Shown: positions 42,446 through 51,062, counted from the first letter of the stretch. The stretch: 64,000 bases of DNA from Streptosporangium roseum DSM 43021 (GCF_000024865.1 NC_013595.1:2170001-2234000); one strand, 5' to 3'. The notes: generated by a model not told the origin, from the letters alone. Numbers and translations are program-made.

Positions 42446-43779
42446 GCGCGCCGGCCGTGACGAGGGCGCCGGCGGGAAGCATCGTCCCGCTGGCCGCGAC
42501 GCTGCTGATCGGCGCGATCGCGGCGCTGCTCGACACCACGATCGTCGCGGTGGCCCTCGACGAGCTGGGACGGGAGCTGGCCGCGCCGATTTCGACGATC
42601 CAGTGGGTCACCACCTCGTACGTGCTGGCGATGACCGCGGTGATCCCGCTGGTGGGCTGGTCGGTCGGCCGGTTCGGTGCCCGCGCGATGTGGCTGGCCG
42701 CGCTGGGGCTGTTCCTGCTCGGGTCGGTGCTGTCCGGCCTCGCCTGGTCGGCGGGCTCCCTGGTCGGCTTCCGGGTGCTGCAGGGACTGGGTGGCGGCAT
42801 GATCCTGCCGTTGACGCAGCTCACCCTGGCCCGCGCCGCGGGACCGGACCGGTTGGGCCGGGTGATGGGCGTCGTCGGGCTCATCGGCCAGCTCGCGCCG
42901 ATCTCCGGGCCGATCCTGGGCGGTCTGCTGATCGACGGCTGGGGCTGGCGGTGGATCTTCTTCGTCAACGTGCCGATCGTCGTGGTCTCCATGGTCATGA
43001 CCTGGAGGTGGTTCCCCCGCGAAGAGGAACGCGCCGACCGGCGACTCGACCTCGGCGGGCTGGTCCTGCTGCCGGCCGGACTGGTCGCCCTGCTGTACGC
43101 CCTGACCGAAGGCGGGGCGCCGGTGATCGCGGTGGCGGGGGTGGCGCTGCTGGCCGTGTTCGTCGTGCGCTCGCTCCGCCGCGCCGGAGCGAGCCTGCTG
43201 GACCTGCGGCTGTTCGCCGACCGCTCCTTCCGGGGCGGGACGGTGATGATGTTCGTCATCGGCGTCACCACCTGGGGTCCGATGTTCCTTCTGCCGCTGT
43301 ACTTCCAGCAGTCCCGCGGGTTGTCGGCGTTCGACGCCGGGCTCGCGCTCGTCCCGCAGAGCATCGGCCTCGGCCTGGCAGCCCTGCTGGTCGGCCGCTA
43401 CGCCGACCGCATGCCGCCCCGCCCGCTCGCGGTCGCCGGGCTGGCCGTCGCCGTCGTGGGCACGATCCCGTTCCTGCTGACCGTCGATCCGCCGCTGCTG
43501 GGCGCGGCGCTGTTCGTCCGGGGCATCGGGTTCGGCGTCGCCAGCCTGCCCATCAGCGTGGCCCTCTACCGGACGCTGAGTCCCGCGGCCATCCCCGGCG
43601 CCACCAGCGCCTCCAATGTCGTTCAGCGCGTCGGAGCCGCCACCGGCACGGCGCTGATGGCCGCCATCCTCCAGGCGAGCGGCTTCGGCGACGCCCTGAC
43701 CTGGATGCTCGTCCTCACCGCACTCGGCCTGGCCGGGACCGTGTTCCTCCCCTCCCGGGAAAGAAGAGTCAAATCATGA
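42442..43779 (+). CDS. MFS drug exporter, DHA2 (EmrB/QacA) type
   Basis: Helix 1 reads ATLLIGAIAALLDTTIVAVAL with the conserved D, and GFRVLQGLGGGMILPLTQLTLA is the helix-4 region; motif C appears as ISGPILGGLLIDGWGWRWIFFVN. At 445 aa it is a little short for a 14-helix transporter. ATGA overlaps join it to the genes on both sides, so the three are strongly co-translated. Confidence 0.9.
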   Translation: MSAPAVTRAPAGSIVPLAATLLIGAIAALLDTTIVAVALDELGRELAAPISTIQWVTTSYVLAMTAVIPLVGWSVGRFGARAMWLAALGLFLLGSVLSGLAWSAGSLVGFRVLQGLGGGMILPLTQLTLARAAGPDRLGRVMGVVGLIGQLAPISGPILGGLLIDGWGWRWIFFVNVPIVVVSMVMTWRWFPREEERADRRLDLGGLVLLPAGLVALLYALTEGGAPVIAVAGVALLAVFVVRSLRRAGASLLDLRLFADRSFRGGTVMMFVIGVTTWGPMFLLPLYFQQSRGLSAFDAGLALVPQSIGLGLAALLVGRYADRMPPRPLAVAGLAVAVVGTIPFLLTVDPPLLGAALFVRGIGFGVASLPISVALYRTLSPAAIPGATSASNVVQRVGAATGTALMAAILQASGFGDALTWMLVLTALGLAGTVFLPSRERRVKS

Positions 43780-44351
43780 TCAAAGTAGCCATCGTCATCG
43801 GCAGCACCCGCCCGGGCCGCAACGGCGAAGGCGTGGCCCGCTGGGTCCACGACCTCGCCGCCCGGCGCGACGACGCCGCATTCGAGATCGTGGACCTCAG
43901 GGACTACGACCTGCCGCACCTGGATGAGCCGATGCCGCCCGCGATGGGACAGTACGAGCATCCGCACACGATGGCCTGGGCCGAGAAGATCGCCTCCTTC
44001 GACGCCTACGTGTTCGTGACCCCCGAGTACAACCGCTCGATCTCCGGCGCGCTCAAGAACGCCATCGACTTCCTGCACGCCGAATGGGCCAACAAAGCGG
44101 CCGGTTTCGTCGGCTACGGCTCCGTCGGCGGCACCCGGGCGGTCGAGCACCTGCGCCTGGTGCTGGGCGAGCTCCAGATCGCCGTCGTGAGCAGCCAGGT
44201 CGCGTTGACGCTGGCCGCCGACTTCGAGCACTTCAGCGTCGCCCGCCCGGCCTCCCACCAGGCGGGCAGGCTCACCGCCATGCTCGACCAGCTCATCCCC
44301 TGGGCCGGCGCGATGAAGGCACTGCGGAGCGACGCCGTCCCGGCATCGTGA
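43776..44351 (+). CDS. NADPH-dependent FMN reductase
   Basis: It shows the same flavodoxin-like features as the paralogue at 35162: VAIVIGSTRPGRNGEG at the start and FVTPEYNRSISGALKNAIDF, then GYGSVGGTRAVEHLRLV. The ATG overlaps the stop of the MFS gene (ATGA). It completes the TetR-controlled operon at 41.4-44.4 kb, which repeats the gene content of the 33.6-36.6 kb module. Confidence 0.9.
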   Translation: MIKVAIVIGSTRPGRNGEGVARWVHDLAARRDDAAFEIVDLRDYDLPHLDEPMPPAMGQYEHPHTMAWAEKIASFDAYVFVTPEYNRSISGALKNAIDFLHAEWANKAAGFVGYGSVGGTRAVEHLRLVLGELQIAVVSSQVALTLAADFEHFSVARPASHQAGRLTAMLDQLIPWAGAMKALRSDAVPAS

Positions 44352-44755
44352 CGAGGGCCTCCCCCCGGCCGGTCGACGGGAAGCGGACCGGAGGCGACGG
44401 CTGACGCCCGGACGGACGCGGATCGGTGATGCGGCGAATGCGGCCCAGGTCTCCCTGTCCGCGTCATGGTCCCGGGCGGCTCCCACCCCGGCGATGACGG
44501 CCGGTTCCGCCACGCGGGGTGGTGGCCGCGCCCGGCCGGGGTTCCGGCCTCGTCGGGATTCGCCTGTTCCATGAACGACTCTGATGTGTAAACCTGGAGT
44601 CAAACCCCCATGGTCAGCCCACTAGCAATTAGGAAAGTTTCCTATTAGATTGGCGCCCAAGCCTCTGAGAGCGCTTTCACGGGGGCGCCGGAACAACAGT
44701 TTGTCTGCGTGTCTTCGGCCGGAGAAGCCGGCCGGCCGTCAGGCGAGGAGGGTGC
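44352..44755. other. Intergenic region before the GH3 gene
   Basis: The first 270 bp show nothing clear. The chitosanase-type palindrome lies at 44630-44644. About 110 bp of leader remain to the GH3 start, with GAGGAGGG just before the ATG at 44756. No gene is visible. Confidence 0.5.
44630..44644. promoter_or_regulatory. Chitosanase-type operator palindrome before GH3
   Basis: TAGGAAAGTTTCCTA is a perfect palindrome identical to the core of the box at 36776-36794, and the preceding T also matches. It indicates that the GH3 enzyme and the chitosanase share one repressor, probably of the CsnR (ROK) type. Confidence 0.7.
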
Positions 44756-46267
44756 ATGAAGCGCGGCCCAGAGCTGCTTCGTCTGGCGGACACGGTGATC
44801 CTTCCGGGGTTCGAGGGCAAGACCCCGCCCGACTGGCTCCGTCGGCGTCTCGCCGGCGGTCTGACCGGGGTGGTGCTCTTCTCCCGGAACATCGCGACCC
44901 CGTCCCAGGTCGCCGACCTGACGGCCGCGCTCCGCGCGGAGAACCCGCAGGTCCTCGTCGGCATCGACGAGGAGTCGGGGGAGGTCACGCGCCTGGAGGC
45001 GGCGGCCGGGAGCACCCGGCCCGGCAGCTTCGCTCTCGGCGTCGTCGACGACCTCGACCTCACCGAGGAGATCGCCAGGGACCTCGGCCGCGACCTCGCC
45101 GCGGCGGGCGTCAACCTCGACTTCGCCCCCTCGGCGGACGTCAACTCCAACCCGGACAATCCGGTCATCGGCCTGCGTTCCTTCGGCGCCGACCCCGACC
45201 TGGTCTCCCGGCACACCGCCGCCTGGGTCCGGGGCATGCAGTCCTCCGGCGTCGCCGCCTGCGCCAAGCACTTCCCCGGCCACGGTGACACCTCCGTCGA
45301 CTCCCACCACGGCGTCCCGCTGGTCGCGGCCACCGCCGAGGAGCTCCACGAGGTGGCGCTGCGGCCCTTCCGCGCGGCCATCGCCGAGGGCGTGCGCACG
45401 GTCATGACCGGTCACCTGCTGGTCCCCGCCTTCGACGCCGCGATGCCCGCCACGCTCAGCGGCCGGGTGCTGCACGACCTGCTCCGGGTCGAGCTGGGCT
45501 TCGACGGCGTCATCGTCACCGACGGCATCGAGATGGCGGCCGTCTCCGGCACCTACGGCATCGGCGGCGCCTCGGCGCGGGCCATCGCCGGGGGCGCCGA
45601 CGCGATCTGCGTGGGCGGCGAGCACGCCGACGAGCACACCGCCATCGCGGTCCGCGACGCCATCGTGGACGCCGTGATCGAGGGGTGGCTCCCCGAGGAG
45701 CGGCTGGCCGACGCGGCCCGCCGGGTCTGTGAGCTGGCCCTGTGGGGGGCGTCCACGGGGCACGTCCGCCGCTCCGCGCCCGCCCGCCCCGGTGACGTCC
45801 CGATCGGCCTGGTCGCCGCCCGGCGCGCCCTGCGGATCACCCGCCGCTCCGCGTCGGCGGTCCTCCCGCTGCCCGCTCCGCCCCACGTGGTCGAGCTCGC
45901 CCCGGAGATGAACCTCGCCATCGAGAAGGACACCCCCTGGGGCGTCGGAGAGCCGCTCGGCAAGCTCCTCCCCGGCACCACGGTGACCCGCCTGAGCGCC
46001 TCGACCGCCACCGGGGGCGCGATCGAGTCCGCGCTCGCCTCCGCGGTGGACCGCCCCCTGGTCCTCGTCGTCCGCGACGCCCACCGCCACCCCTGGCAGA
46101 CGGACGCCCTGAACCACCTCCTGGCCGCCCGGCCGGACACCGTCGTGGTCGAGATGGGCCTGCCCGGCCGCTCCGACCTCGGCGCCGTCCACATCGCCAC
46201 CCACGGGTCGGCCAAGGTCTGCGGCCAGGCCGCCGCCGAGATCCTCGCCGGGGACCTCCGGCTCTGA
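44756..46267 (+). CDS. Glycoside hydrolase family 3, NagZ-like beta-N-acetylhexosaminidase
   Basis: The GH3 barrel carries the KHFPGHGDT motif with the catalytic-acid His/Asp loop of bacterial beta-N-acetylglucosaminidases and the nucleophile in VIVTDGIEM (about D256). About 150 further residues follow the barrel (503 aa in all), more than a minimal NagZ. No signal peptide is seen, so imported oligosaccharides are the likely substrate. The palindrome upstream links it to the chitosanase, so it may act on glucosamine or N-acetylglucosamine oligomers. Confidence 0.85.
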   Translation: MKRGPELLRLADTVILPGFEGKTPPDWLRRRLAGGLTGVVLFSRNIATPSQVADLTAALRAENPQVLVGIDEESGEVTRLEAAAGSTRPGSFALGVVDDLDLTEEIARDLGRDLAAAGVNLDFAPSADVNSNPDNPVIGLRSFGADPDLVSRHTAAWVRGMQSSGVAACAKHFPGHGDTSVDSHHGVPLVAATAEELHEVALRPFRAAIAEGVRTVMTGHLLVPAFDAAMPATLSGRVLHDLLRVELGFDGVIVTDGIEMAAVSGTYGIGGASARAIAGGADAICVGGEHADEHTAIAVRDAIVDAVIEGWLPEERLADAARRVCELALWGASTGHVRRSAPARPGDVPIGLVAARRALRITRRSASAVLPLPAPPHVVELAPEMNLAIEKDTPWGVGEPLGKLLPGTTVTRLSASTATGGAIESALASAVDRPLVLVVRDAHRHPWQTDALNHLLAARPDTVVVEMGLPGRSDLGAVHIATHGSAKVCGQAAAEILAGDLRL

Positions 46268-46451
46268 CGTCCGTGCGGCCCGCGCCGACCGGCCGCGCGG
46301 GAGACCCCGGCGCCGGCCTGCGCGGCGCCGATCCCGGCAAGGCGGTGCCCGAGAGCCTGCCCGCCGGACAGCGCCGCACCGGCAGCGCGAGCGCACCCCA
46401 GCACGCCGTATCAAAAACGGACATACTTCGTAAAGGCGCTACCCGGCCCGG

Positions 46452-47561
46452 TCACGGACGCGGCAGGCGGTCCAGTACGGCGTGCGCCTCGGACATGATC
46501 CGGCCGATCAGCTCCGCGCAGCTCGGCAGGTCGTCGATCAGCCCGACGACCTGCCCCGAGGCCATGACGCCGAGATCCGCGCGCCCGTCCACCATGGCGG
46601 CACGGAGCAGCATCGGGGTGTTGGCGGCCTGCAGGACCTGGGCCCAGGTCAGGTCGCGGCCGTGTCTCATCCGGCGGCCCTCGCGTATCATCCCGGCCCA
46701 GGACATGCCCGACAGCCGCCTGAACCGGGCTCCGTTGGCGACCGCGCGGAGCAGGCGCATGCGGGAGCGTTCGAGGGAGTCGACGAAGGGGGTGCGCAGG
46801 ACGCGGTGCGGGACGCCGTCCACCCGGGTGGTGACCACGGTCTCGGACATGCCGAGGTAGACCTCCTTCACCTGGTCGCCGACCGTGGAGTCCGAGGTCA
46901 GCAGGAAACGGGTGCCCATCGCGATCCCGCAGGCGCCGTACGACAGGGCGGCGACCAGTCCGCGCCCGTCGAAGAAGCCGCCCGCCGCGATCACCGGGAT
47001 GTCCACCGCGTCCACGACCTGGGGGAGCAGCACCGTGGTCGGGACCGCCCCGGTGTGCCCGCCGCCCTCGCCGCCCTGCACGATCACCGCGTCCACCCCC
47101 CAGGCGGCGACCTTCTCGGCGTGCCTGCGCGCGCCGACCGAAGGGACCGTCACCACCCCGGCGTCCTTCAGCCGGGCGATGAGCTCCTGCTTGGGGGCCA
47201 GTGCGAACGACGCGACCCGGACCCCCTCACGGATCATGACGTCGATCCGCTCGCGGGCGTCGTCGGCGTCGGAGCGGATGTTCACTCCGAAGGGGGCGTC
47301 CGTCCGCTCCTTGACCGCGCGGATCGCGCCCGTCATCTGCTCGACCGTCATCGTGGCCGCCGCGATGATCCCCAGGCCGCCCGCGCCGGAGGTGGCCGCG
47401 GCCAGCCGCGCCCCGGCCACGTATCCCATCCCGGTCTGCACGACGGGATACCTGCAGCCGACCAGCTCGGTGAGCCGGGTGGCCAGGGTGGGCGGTGCGA
47501 TGCCGGACGGGTCCGAGGCGCCGGCCGCGCCGGAGGAGGCGGCCGGTGGGCCGGAGGTCAT
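46452..47561 (-). CDS. ipdC: Nitronate-monooxygenase-family flavoprotein, IpdC-like
   Basis: The FMN barrel reads YPVVQTGMGYVAGARLAAATS near residue 40, GGEGGGHTG (phosphate/FMN site) and VIAAGGFFDGRGLVAALSYGA. It resembles Rv3553 (IpdC), which oxidises a ring intermediate in steroid C/D-ring catabolism, and it lies in the same order with IpdB, IpdA and EchA20. The first 25 residues are low-complexity. Its start overlaps the ipdB stop by four bases. It is the last gene of the operon and converges on the GH3 gene. Confidence 0.85.
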   Translation of the reverse strand: MTSGPPAASSGAAGASDPSGIAPPTLATRLTELVGCRYPVVQTGMGYVAGARLAAATSGAGGLGIIAAATMTVEQMTGAIRAVKERTDAPFGVNIRSDADDARERIDVMIREGVRVASFALAPKQELIARLKDAGVVTVPSVGARRHAEKVAAWGVDAVIVQGGEGGGHTGAVPTTVLLPQVVDAVDIPVIAAGGFFDGRGLVAALSYGACGIAMGTRFLLTSDSTVGDQVKEVYLGMSETVVTTRVDGVPHRVLRTPFVDSLERSRMRLLRAVANGARFRRLSGMSWAGMIREGRRMRHGRDLTWAQVLQAANTPMLLRAAMVDGRADLGVMASGQVVGLIDDLPSCAELIGRIMSEAHAVLDRLPRP

Positions 47562-48418
47562 GCCGGGGCCTCACGGCCGTGCCGGGTACCGGCGCCGGAG
47601 CCGGGGGCCCGGCGGTCCGGCGAGGGGCCGGGGGGACCAGGGGCGAGTGAGCCGGGGTCGGGGACCTCGCGCTCGCGCAGGGAGCCGGGGTCGAGGACCT
47701 CGCGCAGGACGTGGAGCTCCTCGGCGGTCGGCAGACGGGTCTGGGGCACCGCGTCCGGCACCGCGAGCGGGAAGCCGGTCCTCTCCACGACCTCCGCCAC
47801 GGTGACTCCCGGGTGGACCGAGGCCAGGCGCATCGAGTGGTCGGGGCTGTCGAAGTCCAGGACCGCCAGGTCGGTGACCACCCGGCGCAGGTCGTGGTGG
47901 CGGTAGGCGCTCGGCCCCGCCTCGGCCGCGCGGTCGTGGCCGACACCGCTGACCATGTCCACCTTCGGGACGAACACCCGGGGCGAGTGCCGGGGGATCC
48001 AGTAGCTGGTCGGGTCGCACACGGTGTTGCCCGGGGCGCCCCGCACGCCGAGGAGCTGGGAGCGGGGCCGGGCCCAGTCGCCGATGCAGGAGATGTTGCT
48101 GTTGCCGTACCGGTCGATCTGGCTGGCCCCCAGCATGACGTGCCGCCTGCCGTTGAGCACCAGCCACAGATGGTCCCGGAACGGCAGCCAGCCCTCGACC
48201 ACCTCGGGCGTCTCGCCCAGCGGCGGCACGTCCCCGGTCAGCAGGCACGTCCCGTCGTGGGTGATCAGGCCGGGCTCGAACGTGAGCCGGGCCAGCCGGG
48301 CGGCCAGCACGGTGATCGCGCCGCCGATGCCCGCGGCGAGGATCTCCCCGTCCCCCCGGAACGCCTCCGCGCATGCGACGACGCACACCTCGGCGCGCGT
48401 GGCGGTGATCGTCGTCAC
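47558..48418 (-). CDS. ipdB: CoA-transferase-family COCHEA-CoA hydrolase, beta subunit (IpdB-like)
   Basis: It is a class I CoA-transferase-like beta subunit (VVACAEAFRGDGEILAAGIGG, HVMLGASQIDRYGNSNIS). With the alpha subunit next to it, it corresponds to mycobacterial IpdAB, which opens the last steroid ring. The C-terminal 40 or so residues are a Pro/Gly/Arg-rich tail containing a duplicated DPGSL, probably a slippage extension. It overlaps ipdC by four bases and follows ipdA after 91 bp. Confidence 0.85.
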   Translation of the reverse strand: MTTITATRAEVCVVACAEAFRGDGEILAAGIGGAITVLAARLARLTFEPGLITHDGTCLLTGDVPPLGETPEVVEGWLPFRDHLWLVLNGRRHVMLGASQIDRYGNSNISCIGDWARPRSQLLGVRGAPGNTVCDPTSYWIPRHSPRVFVPKVDMVSGVGHDRAAEAGPSAYRHHDLRRVVTDLAVLDFDSPDHSMRLASVHPGVTVAEVVERTGFPLAVPDAVPQTRLPTAEELHVLREVLDPGSLREREVPDPGSLAPGPPGPSPDRRAPGSGAGTRHGREAPA

Positions 48419-48509
48419 AGGTCCCTCCCGGGGTCCGATGTCGTGCCGGCGGTGCCGGACATGGCGGCGGGCGTGGCGCCGGGGCGCCGCGGCGGCCGCG
48501 GCCCGGCGC

Positions 48510-49370
48510 TCACCCGTCCTCCCGCGACCGCCGTACGGCCTCCTGGTAGGCGGCCTCGTCGCCGGACAGGTAGCGCTTCCGGAACGCCTTCCAGGCCTCC
48601 GGATCGGAGGCCGCGGCCACGTAGGCCCGCTGGAAGGTCTCGTCGCGGTCGTAGTCGGGCTCGCAGCTGGAGAAGTGGGCGCCGCCGGGCGTCTCCACCA
48701 CGCCGGTCACCATGGACCTGCTGATCAGCAGCGACTGGACCGGCCCCTCCTTGAGCAGGTCGGCGGTGTCCACCAGGCGCTCGCAGGAGACGTAGCAGCG
48801 CTCGGCCGCCTTGGCGTAGAGGTCGTCGAAGTAGGGGTCGGGGCCGAGATACTGGGCGTTGCCGCGGCGGTCGGCCCGGTTCAGGTGGACGAGGGCGACA
48901 TCCATGGTCAGCGCGGGGACCGCGATCAGCTCCTCGCCGTCGGGGTAGGGCGAGCGGACGGTCCGCAGGCCGGGGTTGACCCGCGTCACGTCCGAGCCGA
49001 GGCCGGCGCGGGTCGGCAGGAACGGCAGCCGGTGCGCGGCCGCGAGCAGGCCGAACATGAACATGCCCTCGTCGTACTCGGTGAAGTCCACGGCGGCGCT
49101 CTGCCGGGCGATCCGGAAGTGCGGTTCGAGAGGGATCGAGTCGAGCGTGACGAACGGCGCGATCACCCTGCGGACCTTGCCGTGGGCGCACAGCAGCCCG
49201 ACGTCCGCGCCGCCGTAGGAGACGATCGTCAGGTCTTCGAGCGCGGAGCGGCAGATCGCCCGGACCAGGGCCATCGGCTTGCGCCGCGAGCCCCAGCCGC
49301 CGATCCCGACCGTCATGCCGCTCCGCAGTGATCCGACGACCTCCTCGACCGTCATCACCTTGCCGGTCAT
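48510..49370 (-). CDS. ipdA: CoA-transferase-family COCHEA-CoA hydrolase, alpha subunit (IpdA-like)
   Basis: It begins MTVEEVVGSLRSGMTVGIGGWGSRRKPMALV, a class I CoA-transferase alpha subunit, with ALVHLNRADRRGNAQYLGPDPYFDDLYAKAA. It pairs with the downstream ipdB. The ATG at 49370 overlaps the echA20 stop in an ATGA; a longer open frame upstream is only the other reading of echA20. Together EchA20 and IpdAB hydrolyse the last two rings of steroids in mycobacteria. Confidence 0.85.
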   Translation of the reverse strand: MTGKVMTVEEVVGSLRSGMTVGIGGWGSRRKPMALVRAICRSALEDLTIVSYGGADVGLLCAHGKVRRVIAPFVTLDSIPLEPHFRIARQSAAVDFTEYDEGMFMFGLLAAAHRLPFLPTRAGLGSDVTRVNPGLRTVRSPYPDGEELIAVPALTMDVALVHLNRADRRGNAQYLGPDPYFDDLYAKAAERCYVSCERLVDTADLLKEGPVQSLLISRSMVTGVVETPGGAHFSSCEPDYDRDETFQRAYVAAASDPEAWKAFRKRYLSGDEAAYQEAVRRSREDG

Positions 49371-50134
49371 CGCGCCTCCTCGCCCGGTGTCCCGTCCGTC
49401 CCGGAGACGAACGCCTCGCGGTGCCTGTCGCCGGCGCCCATCAGGTTGAGCTCGAAGGTGAAGCCCTGCTCGAACCGGTAGCTGCGCCTGACGTCGATCG
49501 GGTCGATGCCGTTCAGCGACTCCTTGGCCCGGCGGATGACGTAGGGGTCCTTGCCGGCGATCACGGAGGCGACCTCGAAGGCGGCGTCGCGCAGCTTGTC
49601 GCGGGGGACGACCTCCAGCACCGAGCCGAAGGCGTGCAGCTCGGCGGCGGTGACGTTGCGGCAGGTGTAGACCATGGCGCGCATCAGGTGCTGGGGGACC
49701 AGCCGGGCCAGATGGGTGGCCGCGCCCAGCGCGCCGCGGTCCACCTCCGGCAGGCCGAAGTAGGCGTCCTCGCTGGCCACGACGATGTCGGCGTTGCCCG
49801 CCAGCCCGACGCCGCCCCCCAGGCAGAACCCGTGCACGGCGGCGATCACGGGGACCTCGCACTCGTACACCGCCGCGAACGCCGCGAAGCACCCCCGGTT
49901 GGCCCCGACCAGCGCGGCGTGCCCGGGGGTGGCCTGCATCTCCTTGACGTCCACCCCGGCGTTGAATCCCCGCCCCTCCGCGCGCAGCACCACGGCGCGG
50001 GTGCCGGGGTCGTGCCCGGCCTCCCGCACGGCCCGCGCCAGCTCGAACCAGCCCGAGACGGTCAACGCGTTGACCGGGGGCACCTCCACGACCACCTCGG
50101 CGACCGGTCCGCCGCCATGCAGAGTGATTCCCAT
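49367..50134 (-). CDS. echA20: Enoyl-CoA hydratase-family ring hydrolase, EchA20-like
   Basis: The crotonase fold shows GRGFNAGVDVKEM and the oxyanion loop AAVHGFCLGGGVGLAGNADIVVASEDAYFGLPEV. The sequence resembles EchA20 (Rv3550), which hydrolyses the HIEC-CoA ring in steroid catabolism. It heads the ipd operon; the ATG at 50134 lies just downstream of the KstR2-like site. The final stretch RYQFEQGF-like (RRSYRFEQGFTFELNLMG) is characteristic of this subgroup. Confidence 0.85.
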   Translation of the reverse strand: MGITLHGGGPVAEVVVEVPPVNALTVSGWFELARAVREAGHDPGTRAVVLRAEGRGFNAGVDVKEMQATPGHAALVGANRGCFAAFAAVYECEVPVIAAVHGFCLGGGVGLAGNADIVVASEDAYFGLPEVDRGALGAATHLARLVPQHLMRAMVYTCRNVTAAELHAFGSVLEVVPRDKLRDAAFEVASVIAGKDPYVIRRAKESLNGIDPIDVRRSYRFEQGFTFELNLMGAGDRHREAFVSGTDGTPGEEAR

Positions 50135-50151
50135 CGCGCCTCACTGTTGGC

Positions 50152-50165
50152 ACCTAACGCTTGCT
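50152..50165. promoter_or_regulatory. KstR2-like operator between echA20 and the SDR gene
   Basis: ACCTAACGCTTGCT differs from the fadA6 site ACCAAGCGCTTGCT at two positions, and TTGGTA follows as an additional half-site. It is the only palindrome in the 77-bp divergent region, so it could control both the ipd operon and the two SDR genes. Confidence 0.55.
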
Positions 50166-50211
50166 TGGTACGGTAGCACGCGACGGGCCGGGCGGAAGAT
50201 GGTGAGGCGTC

Positions 50212-50967
50212 ATGCGGATCTCCTACGACTACGCCGGGTCGGTCGTGCTGGTGACCGGCGGGACCAAGGGGCTGGGCGCGGGCATCGCCGGGGCCTTCCT
50301 GGCGGCCGGGGCCCAGGTGGTCGTGTGCGCGCGCAAGGAGCCGTCGGCGCTGCCCGCGGGTGTCGGGTTCGTCGCCGCCGACGTGCGGGACCCGGCGGAG
50401 GTGGACCGGATGATCGGGGAGATCGAGGAGCGGCACGGGCGGCTCGACACGGTGGTCAACAACGCGGGCGGCTCGCCGTACGCGCCGCTGGCCGGGACCT
50501 CGCCGCGGCTGCACGCCCGGATCGTCGAACTCAACCTGACCGCCCCGCTGCTGGTCGCCCAGCGCGCCCACCCGCTCCTGGACGCGGCCGGCGGGTCGGT
50601 CGTCATGATCGGCAGTTCGAGCGGCACGCGCCCCTCGCCCGGCACCTCCGCCTACGGCGCCGCCAAGGCCGGCCTGCACCATCTGGCCGCCTGCCTGGCC
50701 GCCGAGTGGGCGCCGCGCGTCCGCGTCAACACGGTGGTCGTCGGGCTCGCCGAGACCGAGAGCGCGGCCGGCCACTACGGCGGGCCCGAAGGTGTCAGGC
50801 GGATGGGCGCCACCATCCCCGCGGGCCGGATGGCCCTGCCCGGGGACGTGGCCGGGGCGTGCCTGTGGCTGGCCGCCCCCGGCTACGTGACCGGGGCCGA
50901 GATCCTCCTGCATGGCGGCGGCGAGATCCCCGCCTGGAGGGAGATCGCGTCTGGACACGGCGGGTGA
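50212..50967 (+). CDS. SDR-family oxidoreductase (Rv3549c-like)
   Basis: NAD(P)-binding is shown by VVLVTGGTKGLGAGIAGAF, the NNAG motif by VVNNAGGSPYAPL, and the catalytic site by SSSGTRPSPGTSAYGAAKAG (Tyr and Lys). It is a classical SDR of 251 aa. It is divergent from echA20 as in the mycobacterial kstR2 regulon order, which favours a steroid-ring hydroxyl/ketone step. The start at 50212 follows the KstR2-like operator. Confidence 0.85.
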   Translation: MRISYDYAGSVVLVTGGTKGLGAGIAGAFLAAGAQVVVCARKEPSALPAGVGFVAADVRDPAEVDRMIGEIEERHGRLDTVVNNAGGSPYAPLAGTSPRLHARIVELNLTAPLLVAQRAHPLLDAAGGSVVMIGSSSGTRPSPGTSAYGAAKAGLHHLAACLAAEWAPRVRVNTVVVGLAETESAAGHYGGPEGVRRMGATIPAGRMALPGDVAGACLWLAAPGYVTGAEILLHGGGEIPAWREIASGHGG

Positions 50968-51062
50968 ACTCCCGGAAAACTCTGCATGATCACGGCGAAA
51001 GGGACCTGCTTGACTCCCTCCCCGGGGCTGAAGCCCGGGGTCTCCACACCCAAGGAGATTTG
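50968..51062. other. Inter-SDR spacer with strong hairpin
   Basis: Between the SDR genes, CCCCGGG and CCCGGGG (51020-51040) pair around GCTGAAG within CTTGACTCCCTCC...TCTCCACACC. Such a G/C stem with a GAAG loop occurs at the right ends of IS200/IS605-type elements; a simple terminator or an mRNA-processing stem is equally possible. The stem lies only 20 bp before the AAGGAGA ribosome binding site of the next gene. Confidence 0.45.

Noticed and set aside
48510..50153. A longer ipdA-type frame beginning near 50153
   Set aside because: The extra N-terminal part is only the other reading frame of echA20; the CoA-transferase domain starts at 49370, where an ATGA overlap with echA20 exists.
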